DNA from: CAWAYH01 sp963786195
GTDB taxonomy: Bacteria; Acidobacteriota; Vicinamibacteria; Vicinamibacterales; 2-12-FULL-66-21
DNA: 64,000 bases
Reading direction: 5' to 3'
Assembly: GCA_963786195.1 (NCBI GenBank)
Contig: CAWAYH010000014.1
Location: 124,001 to 188,000 of the forward strand
Shown one piece after another: positions 29,166 to 36,979 of the stretch (position 1 is its first letter; every line of letters begins with the position of its first letter). Position numbers and translations under genes: made by a program. The notes beneath the pieces were generated by a model. It was not told the origin of the DNA and searched no databases. It worked only from the letters and a program-made list of their open reading frames with translations.

Positions 29166-30383
29166 CTACCGGGCCGGCGCGTGTGTGTCTACGATGCCCT
29201 GGACCTCGGCCGCCGCACGCTCGATGGCCTGTTCGGGCGTCCACTTCCCCACCATCGCCTGCTGCACCGCCTGCCAGATGGCGTCCTCACAGCGCGGATA
29301 CGCTGCGAACCGCGGCGGGATGATCATGGTCTTCTCGGTCTCGGCCAGGAGCTGCCAGCGTGACGCTTCGGCGCGATCGCCGGCGGCTTCCTCGCGCACT
29401 CTCGCGAGCGCACTCGCGCGACCGGGAATCGCTCCCTGCCGTGCTTCGCCGAGCTGCGCGTCGAACGACGTCAGATACCTCAGCAGTGCCGCAGCGCCCT
29501 CCGGGTTGCGGGCGCTGCGCGGGATCGCGAAGGAATGACAGCCCGCGTAGGCGGCACGGATGCCTGACGGTCCGGCAGGCAGCAGCGCCAGCCCCACACG
29601 ATCCGCGACGAGACAGGTCTCCGGGTCCTTGTAGAGATGATAGCTGCCGGGCCAGTCGCAGACCATCGCGGCGCGGCCCGCGCGGAACGCGGCGGAGATC
29701 TCGTCGTAGTGCCACTCCGGTAACGCGCGCGGCGTCACGCGCCGAACATTGTGCAGATCGGCGATGAACGCCGTGGCCCAGACGCCGGCCGGGCTCTCGA
29801 ACGCGGGACGCAGCCCCTCGTCGAACAGGGCGCCGCCGGCGCCGACGAGCAGCTCGTAGAACGTCCCGAACAGCCCGGATTCGCGCCCGGGAAACAGGAA
29901 GCCCGCGACCGATTCGTGCGTGACGTCGCGCGCCGCATCCGCCAGGTCCCGCCACGTGGCAGGCACCGACGGCGCGTGCGCGCCCGCCGGACGATTCCCG
30001 GGACTCCCGTTCTGGATCAGATCCCGGCGATAGTGCAGCAGACGCACATCGAGGTTCCGAGGGACCTGGAGCAGACGGCCGTCGATCCGCGACAGCGCGG
30101 CCGGCCGCGGAAGCAGGTCGTCGAGATCGTCGGACGTCAGCACCGCGTCGAGCGGCGACAGCCACTGCGCCTGCGACGGCGCGTACTTGGTGTGGGTCGA
30201 CAGGAGATCGATATCGGGCTGACCGGCCTCGAACGTCTGCTTGACGTACACGTTCAGCTCGGGATGCGGGAGGCGGACGACGACGTCGACGCCGATGCCG
30301 GTGTCGCGGGTGAACCGGGGAATCGACTCGTACAGCGGGTCGTACATCGGCCCGCCGACCAGCGCCGCCTTGATCCTCGTCAC
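29166..30383 (-). CDS. Family 1 solute-binding protein without signal peptide
   Basis: A 405-residue protein resembling the MalE-type extracellular solute-binding fold: IPRFTRDTGIGVDVVV, VYVKQTFEAGQPDIDLLSTH, a GFLFPGRESGLFGTFYELLV lobe, RAGRAAMVCDWPGSYHLYKD and FAIPRSARNPEGAAALLRYL. The GTG start at 30383 lies 1 nt after the upstream SDR stop, and the protein begins MTRIKAALVGG, at the first beta-strand of the mature fold. No Sec, Tat or lipoprotein signal is present, and no MalF/MalG-type permease is nearby. Either it works in the cytoplasm or an unrecognised start exists. The gene is intact and sits inside a sugar-catabolism operon. Confidence 0.75.
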   Translation of the reverse strand: MTRIKAALVGGPMYDPLYESIPRFTRDTGIGVDVVVRLPHPELNVYVKQTFEAGQPDIDLLSTHTKYAPSQAQWLSPLDAVLTSDDLDDLLPRPAALSRIDGRLLQVPRNLDVRLLHYRRDLIQNGSPGNRPAGAHAPSVPATWRDLADAARDVTHESVAGFLFPGRESGLFGTFYELLVGAGGALFDEGLRPAFESPAGVWATAFIADLHNVRRVTPRALPEWHYDEISAAFRAGRAAMVCDWPGSYHLYKDPETCLVADRVGLALLPAGPSGIRAAYAGCHSFAIPRSARNPEGAAALLRYLTSFDAQLGEARQGAIPGRASALARVREEAAGDRAEASRWQLLAETEKTMIIPPRFAAYPRCEDAIWQAVQQAMVGKWTPEQAIERAAAEVQGIVDTHAPAR

Positions 30384-30384
30384 G

Positions 30385-31146
30385 CTAGCCCTTCCAGCCG
30401 CCGTCGATCGACAGTGCCGCTCCGGTCACGAACGCGGCTTCGTCGCTCGCGAGATACAGCGCAGCGGCGGCAATCTCCTCGGGTCTGCCCATCCGGCCGA
30501 CCGACTGCGTCGCGGACATGTCGCGATAGCCGCGTTCCGGATCGGGGTACTCACGAAGCCTGGCAGTCACGAACGGCGTCTCGACCCGTCCCGGACAGAT
30601 GCAGTTGACGCGGACGCCGTCCGCGGCGTGATCGAGCGCCATGCTCTTCGTCAGCCCGACGACGGCGAATTTCGTGGTGCAATAGGCCACCCGATCGGGA
30701 ATGCCGACCAGCCCGCCGACCGACGCCAGATTGATGATGACGCCCGCGCGCCTGCCGACCATTCCAGGCAGAAACGCTCTGGTAACATTGAACAGTCCGC
30801 GGACGTTGACGGCGTACAGCCGATCCAGATCCTCGACGGTCGCCTGGAGAGCCGTGCCGACGTGGCCAACGCCGGCATTGTTCACCAGAACATCGAGTGA
30901 GCCTGCGGCAGCCGCGACCTGTTCGACAGCCCGCGCACATCCCGCGGGGTCCGTGACGTCGAGCACGAACGCGTCGGCGGAACCACCGGCGTCGACAATG
31001 CGGCGTGCGGTCTGCCCGGCGCTCTGGCCGTCGATGTCGGTGACGAAGACCCGGGCGCGCGCGCGAGCGAAGGTCTCGGCGATGGCGGCGCCAATCCCGG
31101 ACCCCGCGCCCGTCACGAGCGCGGTCTTGCCCGCCAACTCGAACAT
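30385..31146 (-). CDS. SDR-family oxidoreductase, candidate 2-keto-3-deoxy-L-fuconate dehydrogenase
   Basis: A 253-residue classical SDR: LAGKTALVTGAGSGIGAAIA, VTDIDGQ (acidic residue favouring NAD), LVNNAGVGHVGTAL, IINLASVGGLVGI, YCTTKFAVVGL (YxxxK) and NCICPGRVETPFV. The start at 31146 (MFELAGK) is chosen because the fold begins there; the open frame extends upstream to 31293 without family support. It is first in the minus-strand operon and divergent from the FAH-family gene, so it is the natural partner to oxidise 2-keto-3-deoxy-L-fuconate at C4 before hydrolysis. Substrate assignment is contextual. Confidence 0.82.
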   Translation of the reverse strand: MFELAGKTALVTGAGSGIGAAIAETFARARARVFVTDIDGQSAGQTARRIVDAGGSADAFVLDVTDPAGCARAVEQVAAAAGSLDVLVNNAGVGHVGTALQATVEDLDRLYAVNVRGLFNVTRAFLPGMVGRRAGVIINLASVGGLVGIPDRVAYCTTKFAVVGLTKSMALDHAADGVRVNCICPGRVETPFVTARLREYPDPERGYRDMSATQSVGRMGRPEEIAAAALYLASDEAAFVTGAALSIDGGWKG

Positions 31147-31181
31147 CGTCGGCTTTGAAACTATGGCCACAAGGCTATTGT

Positions 31182-31197
31182 AGTCAAGGACTTGACT
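31182..31197. promoter_or_regulatory. Perfect palindrome AGTCAAGGACTTGACT, candidate operator
   Basis: Arms AGTCAAG and CTTGACT are exact inverted copies around GA. The site lies in the divergent gap between the SDR operon (start 31146) and the FAH/ABC operon (start 31332), 35 nt from the former. That position is ideal for one regulator controlling both directions. No regulator gene is adjacent; the ROK and GntR genes elsewhere in the window are candidates. Confidence 0.6.
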
Positions 31198-31331
31198 GTT
31201 ACCGGCGGGGTCAGAAGCGGTAACGTCGGCGCGCTTGCCGGTGGTCACGCGCGTGGGACATAAACACGCTCGGGTCGTCGTTCGGTAGCTCATAGCTCGG
31301 GATTCGCGACGCTCGCGATGGCAATTACACT

Positions 31332-32211
31332 ATGAAGCTCATTCGATACGGTTCACCGGACGCCGAAGCACCGGGCCTCGAGTTGACCGATGGCGCGCGC
31401 GTGGACGTGCGGGCGGTCTGCGCCGACTACGAGGAGAGTTTCTTCGCCAACGGCGGCTTGAACGAGCTGCGACGGTGGATGGACCTGCAGGGCGCCTCCG
31501 CGCCGCGGGTGGATCCCGGCGCGCGTCTCGGGCCTCCGATTCGGCGGCCCGGCAAGATCGTGTGCATCGGCCTGAACTACCGGGATCACGCCGCGGAAAG
31601 CGGAATGGATCTGCCGAAGGAACCGGTCATCTTCTTCAAATCGCCGACCGCCGTCACCGGTCCGAACGACGATCTCGTCATCCCCCGCGGCGGGACGAAG
31701 GTGGACTGGGAGGTCGAGCTCGCGGTGATCATCGGCGCACGCGCCTCGTACGTCCCGCTGGCCCGCGCGCTGGAGTACGTCGCGGGATACGCGCTGCACA
31801 ACGACTACTCCGAGCGGGCCTTTCAACTCGAGCGCGGCGGCCAGTGGGTGAAGGGCAAGAGCGCGGACACCTTCGCGCCGATCGGCCCGTTCCTCGCGAC
31901 GCGTGACGAGATTCCGCGATCCCCAGCAGCTCGAGATGTGGTTGACGGTCAACGGCGCGGACCGGCAGCGCAGCTCGACCGCGAACATGATCTTCGATGT
32001 CGCAACCCTCGTCAGCTACGTGAGCGACTTCATGACGCTGCTGCCTGGTGACGTCATCAGCACCGGCACGCCGGCTGGCGTGGCGCTCGGCATGAAGCCC
32101 GAACCGAAATACCTCCAGGCCGGCGACGTCGTCGAGCTCGGGATCACGGGGCTGGGCAGCTCGCGTCAGCGGGTCGTCGAGTTCCAGGAGAGCTCGAGGT
32201 CGAACTCATGA
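31332..32211 (+). CDS. FAH-family hydrolase, candidate 2,4-diketo-3-deoxy-L-fuconate hydrolase (frameshifted)
   Basis: About 292 residues. It shows MKLIRYGSPDAEAPGLE, PGKIVCIGLNYRDHAAESGM, PVIFFKSPTAVTGPNDDLVI, KVDWEVELAVIIG (metal-ligand Glu/Asp) and FLATRDEIP in one frame, then DPQQLEMWLTVNG, YVSDFMTLLPGDVISTGTPA and GDVVELGITGLGSSRQRVV in the next. One extra C near 31915 causes the shift. The family cleaves C-C bonds of acylpyruvates with Mg/Mn. In fucose and rhamnose routes it gives pyruvate plus L-lactate. Its stop overlaps the start of the ABC binding-protein gene by 4 nt (ATGA), so it leads that operon. Confidence 0.83.
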
Positions 32212-33197
32212 ACAGACTCGCCGTGCGAGCGGCCCTGGTGCTCGCCCTTGCGGTATCCGCCTGCTCCGGCAACCGCACGCCGGATCGGCTGACGATCGCG
32301 GTGATTCCCAAGGGGACGTCGCACGTGTTCTGGCAGAGCATCCACGCCGGCGCGCGAAAAGCAGCGCTCGAACTCGGCGTCGACATCGCGTGGCGCGGAC
32401 CGGTCCGCGAGGACGATCGCGATTCGCAGGTAGCCGAGGTCGAGAACGCCGTCGGCCGCGGCGTCTCGGGCATCGTGCTCGCGCCGCTGGACGAGGCTGC
32501 CCTGGTTGCGCCGGTCAGCGCGGCCATGCGCCAGCACATTCCCGTCGTCATCTTCGACTCGGGTTTGAAGGGCAACGATTACGTCAGCTTCGTCGCGACC
32601 GACAACGAAGCTGGCGGACGACTCGGCGGCGAGCATCTCGCCGGTCTGCTGCAGGGCCGTGGCCGTGTCATCCTGCTGCGGTACGCCGAGGGCCACGACA
32701 GCACGACGAAGCGGGAGCAGGGGTTTCTCGCCGCGATGCAGACGCAACCGGGCATCGAAGTCGTCAGCTCGAATCAGTACGGCGGCGCGGACGTCGAGGG
32801 CGCCTACAAGAAAGCCGAGGCGCTGCTCAGTCAGCACAAACGCCCGGACGGCAGCCTGGCGATCGACGGCATCTTCTGTCCGAACGAGTCCAGCACGCTG
32901 GCGATGCTGCGCGTGCTCGAAGACAACGGATGGGCCGGGAAAGTGCGCTTCGTCGGCTTCGACGCGTCCGACAATCTCGTCAAGGCGCTTCGTGCGGGAC
33001 GCATCGACGCGCTCGTCGTCCAGGACCCGATGCGCATGGGATATCTCGGCGTCAAGACGATGGTCGCGCACCTCAAGGGCGAGACCGTGGAGCGGCGCAT
33101 CGACACCGGTGTGCGCGTCGTTCGCCCCGCCGAAATGGACACACCCGAAATCAAGGAGCTGCTGCAACCGGATCTCGATCGATGGTTGAAGCAGTAG
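32208..33197 (+). CDS. Sugar ABC transporter substrate-binding lipoprotein (RbsB-like)
   Basis: A 329-residue periplasmic binding protein of the ribose/xylose class (LacI-type fold). It has a lipoprotein signal with lipobox LAVSAC, then LTIAVIPKGTSHVFWQSIHA, GVSGIVLAPLDEAALV, IPVVIFDSGLKGNDYVSFVA, TDNEAGGRLGGEHLA, YAEGHDSTTKREQGFLAAM, DGIFCPNESSTLAMLRVLED, RFVGFDASDNLVKALRAG and GYLGVKTMVAHLKG. It is intact. It starts within the stop of the FAH-family gene and overlaps the ATPase gene by 16 nt. Context points to L-fucose or a related deoxy sugar as ligand, which remains inference. Confidence 0.9.
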   Translation: MNRLAVRAALVLALAVSACSGNRTPDRLTIAVIPKGTSHVFWQSIHAGARKAALELGVDIAWRGPVREDDRDSQVAEVENAVGRGVSGIVLAPLDEAALVAPVSAAMRQHIPVVIFDSGLKGNDYVSFVATDNEAGGRLGGEHLAGLLQGRGRVILLRYAEGHDSTTKREQGFLAAMQTQPGIEVVSSNQYGGADVEGAYKKAEALLSQHKRPDGSLAIDGIFCPNESSTLAMLRVLEDNGWAGKVRFVGFDASDNLVKALRAGRIDALVVQDPMRMGYLGVKTMVAHLKGETVERRIDTGVRVVRPAEMDTPEIKELLQPDLDRWLKQ

Positions 33198-34696
33198 GCA
33201 CCGGCCGGTTCGAGATGCGCGGCATGCGGAAGGCGTTCGGCGCCACCGTGGCCGTCGACGGCGTCGATCTGTCCGTGGCGCCCGGCGATGTGTGCGCGCT
33301 GGTCGGGCAGAACGGCGCGGGCAAGAGCACGCTGATGGCGATTCTGGCGGGCGCGCTGCAGCCAGACGCCGGAGCGATGACGCTCGACAACGCGCCGTAT
33401 CGTCCCACCCATCCGCTCGATGCCCGGCGCGCGGGCGTCGCGATGATCTACCAGGAACTGTCGCTCGCCCCGCACCTGTCGGTCGCCGAGAACATCCTGC
33501 TCGGCATGGAGCCGACACGATTCGGCTTCGTTCGACGCGATCAGATGCACTCGATCGCCAGGACCGTGCTGAGCGAGCTGGGACACCCGGACATCCCCGT
33601 GGATCGGCCGGTCGGCGCGCTCTCGCCGGCGGGACAGCAGCTGGTCGAAATCGCCAGATCGCTCGCCGTGGGCTGCCGCGTTCTCGTGCTCGACGAACCG
33701 ACCAGTAGTCTCGGTCGAGCCGACGTCCGGCGGCTGTTCGCGCTGATCGCGGACCTCAAGCGCCGCGGACACGCCATCGTCTACATTTCCCATTTCATCG
33801 AAGAGGTCAAGGAAGTCGCCGATCGCATCGTCGTGCTCCGCGACGGGAAAGTTGCGGGAGCTGGCGCGGCAGCGGACCTGCCGGCGTCCGCGATCGTGGG
33901 AATGATGGTCGGACGCCCCGTCGACGACTTGTACTCTCGTTCTCCCCGCGCGCGCGGTGATGCCGTCCTGGAATTGTCGAACGTCGGTGACGGCGGAGCG
34001 TCGCTGGTCCTCCACAGCGGCGAGATCCTCGGGATCGCGGGTCTCCTCGGCGCGGGTCGAACGCGGCTTCTACGATCGATCTTTGGTCTCGAACCGGCCC
34101 GAAGCAGCCGCGTGTCGTTTCGGGGATCTCCGGGTGAGGTGGGGCCGCATGGACGCTGGGACCAGGGCATGGGATTCCTCAGCGAGGACCGCAAAGAAGA
34201 GGGGCTCGCCTCGGGATTGTCGGTCGCCGACAACCTGACGCTGTCGCGGCTCGAAGGGCTCGGTCCTGGCCCGTTCGTGCTGCCGCGGCGCCAGCAGTCG
34301 GTGGCGGCCCGATGGATCGATCGGCTCGAGATCAAGTGTCGTGACGCCGGGCAGACCGTCGTCGAGCTGTCGGGCGGCAACCAGCAGAAGGTGGCGCTGG
34401 CTCGGCTCCTCCACCACGACGTCGAGGTGTTCCTGCTCGACGAGCCCACGCGTGGGATCGATGTGGCCAGCAAGGCGCAGTTTTACAGGCTCATCGACAG
34501 CCTCGTGTCAGAGCGAACCGCTGGCGCGCCGGCACGCGCGGTGCTGATCGTCAGCAGCTACCTCCCCGAACTGCTCGGGCTGTGCGATCGCATCGCGGTG
34601 ATGTGCCGCGGACGCCTGGGCCGAACCCGTCCGGTTGAAGAGTGGACCGAGCACGACCTGATGCTCGAAGCGACAGGTACCGGAGATGCTACGTGA
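33182..34696 (+). CDS. Sugar ABC transporter ATPase (RbsA/MglA-like, two nucleotide-binding domains)
   Basis: About 504 residues. Domain 1 has Walker A GQNGAGKSTLMAIL, a degenerate signature LSPAGQQLVEIARSL and Walker B VLVLDEPTSSLGRAD. Domain 2 has a degenerate Walker A (GLLGAGRTRLLRSIFG), the FLSEDRKEEGLA motif, signature ELSGGNQQKVALARLL and Walker B VFLLDEPTRGIDVASK. This pattern (one intact and one degenerate site) is standard for carbohydrate-uptake ATPases of the CUT2 class. The start at ATG 33182 overlaps the upstream gene by 16 nt; the open frame extends far upstream without family support. It works with the RbsB-like lipoprotein and the permease that follows. Confidence 0.92.
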   Translation: MVEAVGTGRFEMRGMRKAFGATVAVDGVDLSVAPGDVCALVGQNGAGKSTLMAILAGALQPDAGAMTLDNAPYRPTHPLDARRAGVAMIYQELSLAPHLSVAENILLGMEPTRFGFVRRDQMHSIARTVLSELGHPDIPVDRPVGALSPAGQQLVEIARSLAVGCRVLVLDEPTSSLGRADVRRLFALIADLKRRGHAIVYISHFIEEVKEVADRIVVLRDGKVAGAGAAADLPASAIVGMMVGRPVDDLYSRSPRARGDAVLELSNVGDGGASLVLHSGEILGIAGLLGAGRTRLLRSIFGLEPARSSRVSFRGSPGEVGPHGRWDQGMGFLSEDRKEEGLASGLSVADNLTLSRLEGLGPGPFVLPRRQQSVAARWIDRLEIKCRDAGQTVVELSGGNQQKVALARLLHHDVEVFLLDEPTRGIDVASKAQFYRLIDSLVSERTAGAPARAVLIVSSYLPELLGLCDRIAVMCRGRLGRTRPVEEWTEHDLMLEATGTGDAT

Positions 34697-35640
34697 AGCT
34701 GCGCGCGATGCTCGCGTCAGGCGGTCCGCTCCTCGGGCTGTTGCTCGTGGGACTGATCTTCGGCGCGCTCGTCGGTCCGCAGTTCTTCAGGACCGGAAAC
34801 CTCGAGCTGATTGCGCGCCAGACGGCAATCGTCTGCACCGCTGCGCTCGGAATGACGATGGTGATCGTCGCCGGTGGGATCGACCTGTCGGTGGGTTCAG
34901 TTGTGGCGCTGAGCACGGTCGTCATCGCGATGTGCCTGCGATCCGACACAGGTCCGCTCACGGCGGCTCTGGCGGGTGTCGGTGCGGGAGCTCTCTGTGG
35001 CGCCGTGACCGGCCTCCTCATCACACGGCTGCGAGTCGTACCCTTCATCGTCACGCTGGGCATGATGATCCTCGTGCGCGGTGCCGCGAAGGGCCTCGCA
35101 GGCGATCGACGGCTCGAGGCACCGACGACCGGCCTCAACGATTTGCTCAGAGCGGTCGAGCCGGGACGCGGATTCCTGGTGCCGTCCGGAATCTGGCTCG
35201 TCGCGGCCCTGGCGATCGTCGTGGCCGTGACGCTCCAATACACACGGTTCGGCCGTCACGTGTTCTCGGTCGGATCCAACGAGCGGACGGCGCGGCTGTG
35301 CGGCGTGGCCGTCGAGCGCACGAAGGTGGCGGTCTACGCCATCGCCGCCGCGCTGGCAGGCGTCGCAGGAATACTCCTCTTCTCGCGTCTTTCGGTGGGC
35401 GACCCCACCGGCGCGGACGGCCTCGAGCTCGACGTCATTGCGGCGGTGATCATCGGCGGCGGAAGCCTCGCTGGCGGCCGGGGGACCGTCCCCGGCACGA
35501 TACTCGGCGCGGCAACGATGGCGGTCATCGCCGTCGGTTGCTCGCAGCGTGGCCTCCCGAACTGGGTGCAGCAGATCGTCACCGGTGGCATCATCGTGCT
35601 CGCGGTCGCGCTCGATCGGTGGAGGGAGGGGGCGCGGTAG
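34693..35640 (+). CDS. Sugar ABC transporter permease (RbsC-like)
   Basis: A CUT2-class inner-membrane permease of about 315 residues. Diagnostic segments are IVCTAALGMTMVIVAGGIDL with SVGSVVALSTVV, VPFIVTLGMMILVRGAAKGL, YTRFGRHVFSVGSNERTARL with CGVAVERTKV, and AAVIIGGGSLAGGRGTVPGT. The start is taken as GTG 34693, which overlaps the ATPase stop by 4 nt (GTGA). A longer frame from 34642 adds a non-conserved tail. A single permease gene is present, so it should act as a homodimer. Confidence 0.92.
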   Translation: MKLRAMLASGGPLLGLLLVGLIFGALVGPQFFRTGNLELIARQTAIVCTAALGMTMVIVAGGIDLSVGSVVALSTVVIAMCLRSDTGPLTAALAGVGAGALCGAVTGLLITRLRVVPFIVTLGMMILVRGAAKGLAGDRRLEAPTTGLNDLLRAVEPGRGFLVPSGIWLVAALAIVVAVTLQYTRFGRHVFSVGSNERTARLCGVAVERTKVAVYAIAAALAGVAGILLFSRLSVGDPTGADGLELDVIAAVIIGGGSLAGGRGTVPGTILGAATMAVIAVGCSQRGLPNWVQQIVTGGIIVLAVALDRWREGAR

Positions 35641-35653
35641 AGCCCAGAGCCTG

Positions 35654-36979
35654 ATGACCATCACGTCACTCCACACCCTCGACCTTCGGTTCCCCACTTC
35701 ACGGACCAGCGCCGGGACCGACGCGATGCATACGGATCCCGACTACTCCGCGGCGTACGTCATCCTGGCAACTGACGAAGGTCACGAGGGTCATGGGCTC
35801 GCGTTCACGATCGGCCGGGGGAATGAGATCTGCGTCGCGGCGATCGAGGCGTTCCGTCATCTCGTCGTGGGCTGCCGCCTCGAGGACATCACCGCCGACT
35901 TCGCCGGTTTCTGGCGAACGCTGGCCGGCGATTCACAGCTGCGATGGCTGGGACCCGAGAAGGGCGTCGTCCACCTCGCCCTGGCAGCCATCGTCAACGC
36001 GGTGTGGGATCTTTACGCCAGGGTCGAGCGCAAGCCGCTCTGGAAGCTCCTGTCCGACCTTTCTCCGAAGGAAATCGTGTCGTGCATCGACTTCCGGTAC
36101 ATCACGGACGCGCTGACGCCTGAGGAGGCGGTTGAAATCCTCGTGCGGCTCGAGCGGACCAAGAGTCAGCGTGAAGCGGAGTTGCTCCGAACCGGGTATC
36201 CCGCCTACACGACATCCGTGGGCTGGATGGGATACTCGGACGAGAAAGTCCGCGCCGGCTGCCGCGACGCGATGGCCGACGGCTGGACGCATTTCAAGGT
36301 GAAAGTCGGCGGCGATCCCGCGGACGACATCCGGCGGGTCGGCATGGTCAGGCGGGAGATCGGCCCCGATCGCGTGCTGATGATCGACGCCAACCAGCGC
36401 TGGAGCGTGCCGGAGGCGATCGATCGGATGCGCGACCTCGCGCGCTTCAACCCGTTGTGGATCGAGGAGCCGACGAGCCCGGACGACGTGCTGGGGCACG
36501 CGACGATTGCCAGGGCCATCCGGCCGATTGGCGTCGCGACGGGCGAGCATTGCGCGAACCGCGTGATCTTCAAACAACTGCTGCAGGCGGATGCGATCAG
36601 CTTCTGCCAGATTGACAGCTGCCGGCTCGGCGGCGTGAACGAGAACCTCGCGGTATTGCTGATGGCGGCGAAGTTTGGCGTCCCCGTCTGCCCGCACGCC
36701 GGCGGCGTCGGCCTCTGCGAGCAGGTCCAGCACCTCTCGATGTTCGACTACATCGTGGTCTCGGGCACCATGGAGAACCGGGTGACCGAGTTCGTCGATC
36801 ACCTGCACGAGCACTTCGTCGACCCGGTCGTGATCCGCCGCGCGCGCTATCAGCCGCCCGTCAGGCCGGGATACGGCACTGAAATCAAGAAAGAGTCTCG
36901 CCTCGAGTACAGATTTCCCGATGGACCGGCGTGGACAGAGAGCCCGGCGCGCACCGGAATCGGGACCGAGGGATCATGA
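35654..36979 (+). CDS. L-fuconate dehydratase (enolase superfamily)
   Basis: A 441-residue protein. It keeps every catalytic residue of the mandelate-racemase-type fuconate dehydratases, each three positions earlier than in the characterised Xanthomonas enzyme: the KxK pair K215/K217 (FKVKVGG), metal ligands D245 (IDANQRW), E271 (IEEPTSPDDVLG) and E298 (TGEHCANRV), and H348 (PHAGGVGLCE). The C-terminus VEFVDHLHEHF-like segment reads VTEFVDHLHEHFVDPVVI. It dehydrates L-fuconate to 2-keto-3-deoxy-L-fuconate in the cytoplasm. The start at ATG 35654 is 13 nt after the permease stop, and the stop overlaps the GH95 start (ATGA), so importer, dehydratase and fucosidase form one operon. This is the firmest pathway marker of the window. 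Confidence 0.92.
   Translation: MTITSLHTLDLRFPTSRTSAGTDAMHTDPDYSAAYVILATDEGHEGHGLAFTIGRGNEICVAAIEAFRHLVVGCRLEDITADFAGFWRTLAGDSQLRWLGPEKGVVHLALAAIVNAVWDLYARVERKPLWKLLSDLSPKEIVSCIDFRYITDALTPEEAVEILVRLERTKSQREAELLRTGYPAYTTSVGWMGYSDEKVRAGCRDAMADGWTHFKVKVGGDPADDIRRVGMVRREIGPDRVLMIDANQRWSVPEAIDRMRDLARFNPLWIEEPTSPDDVLGHATIARAIRPIGVATGEHCANRVIFKQLLQADAISFCQIDSCRLGGVNENLAVLLMAAKFGVPVCPHAGGVGLCEQVQHLSMFDYIVVSGTMENRVTEFVDHLHEHFVDPVVIRRARYQPPVRPGYGTEIKKESRLEYRFPDGPAWTESPARTGIGTEGS

Noticed and set aside
35549..35653. Longer N-terminus for the fuconate dehydratase
   Set aside because: The extra 35 residues are Ser/Arg-rich and overlap the permease end in another frame. The family alignment begins at ATG 35654.
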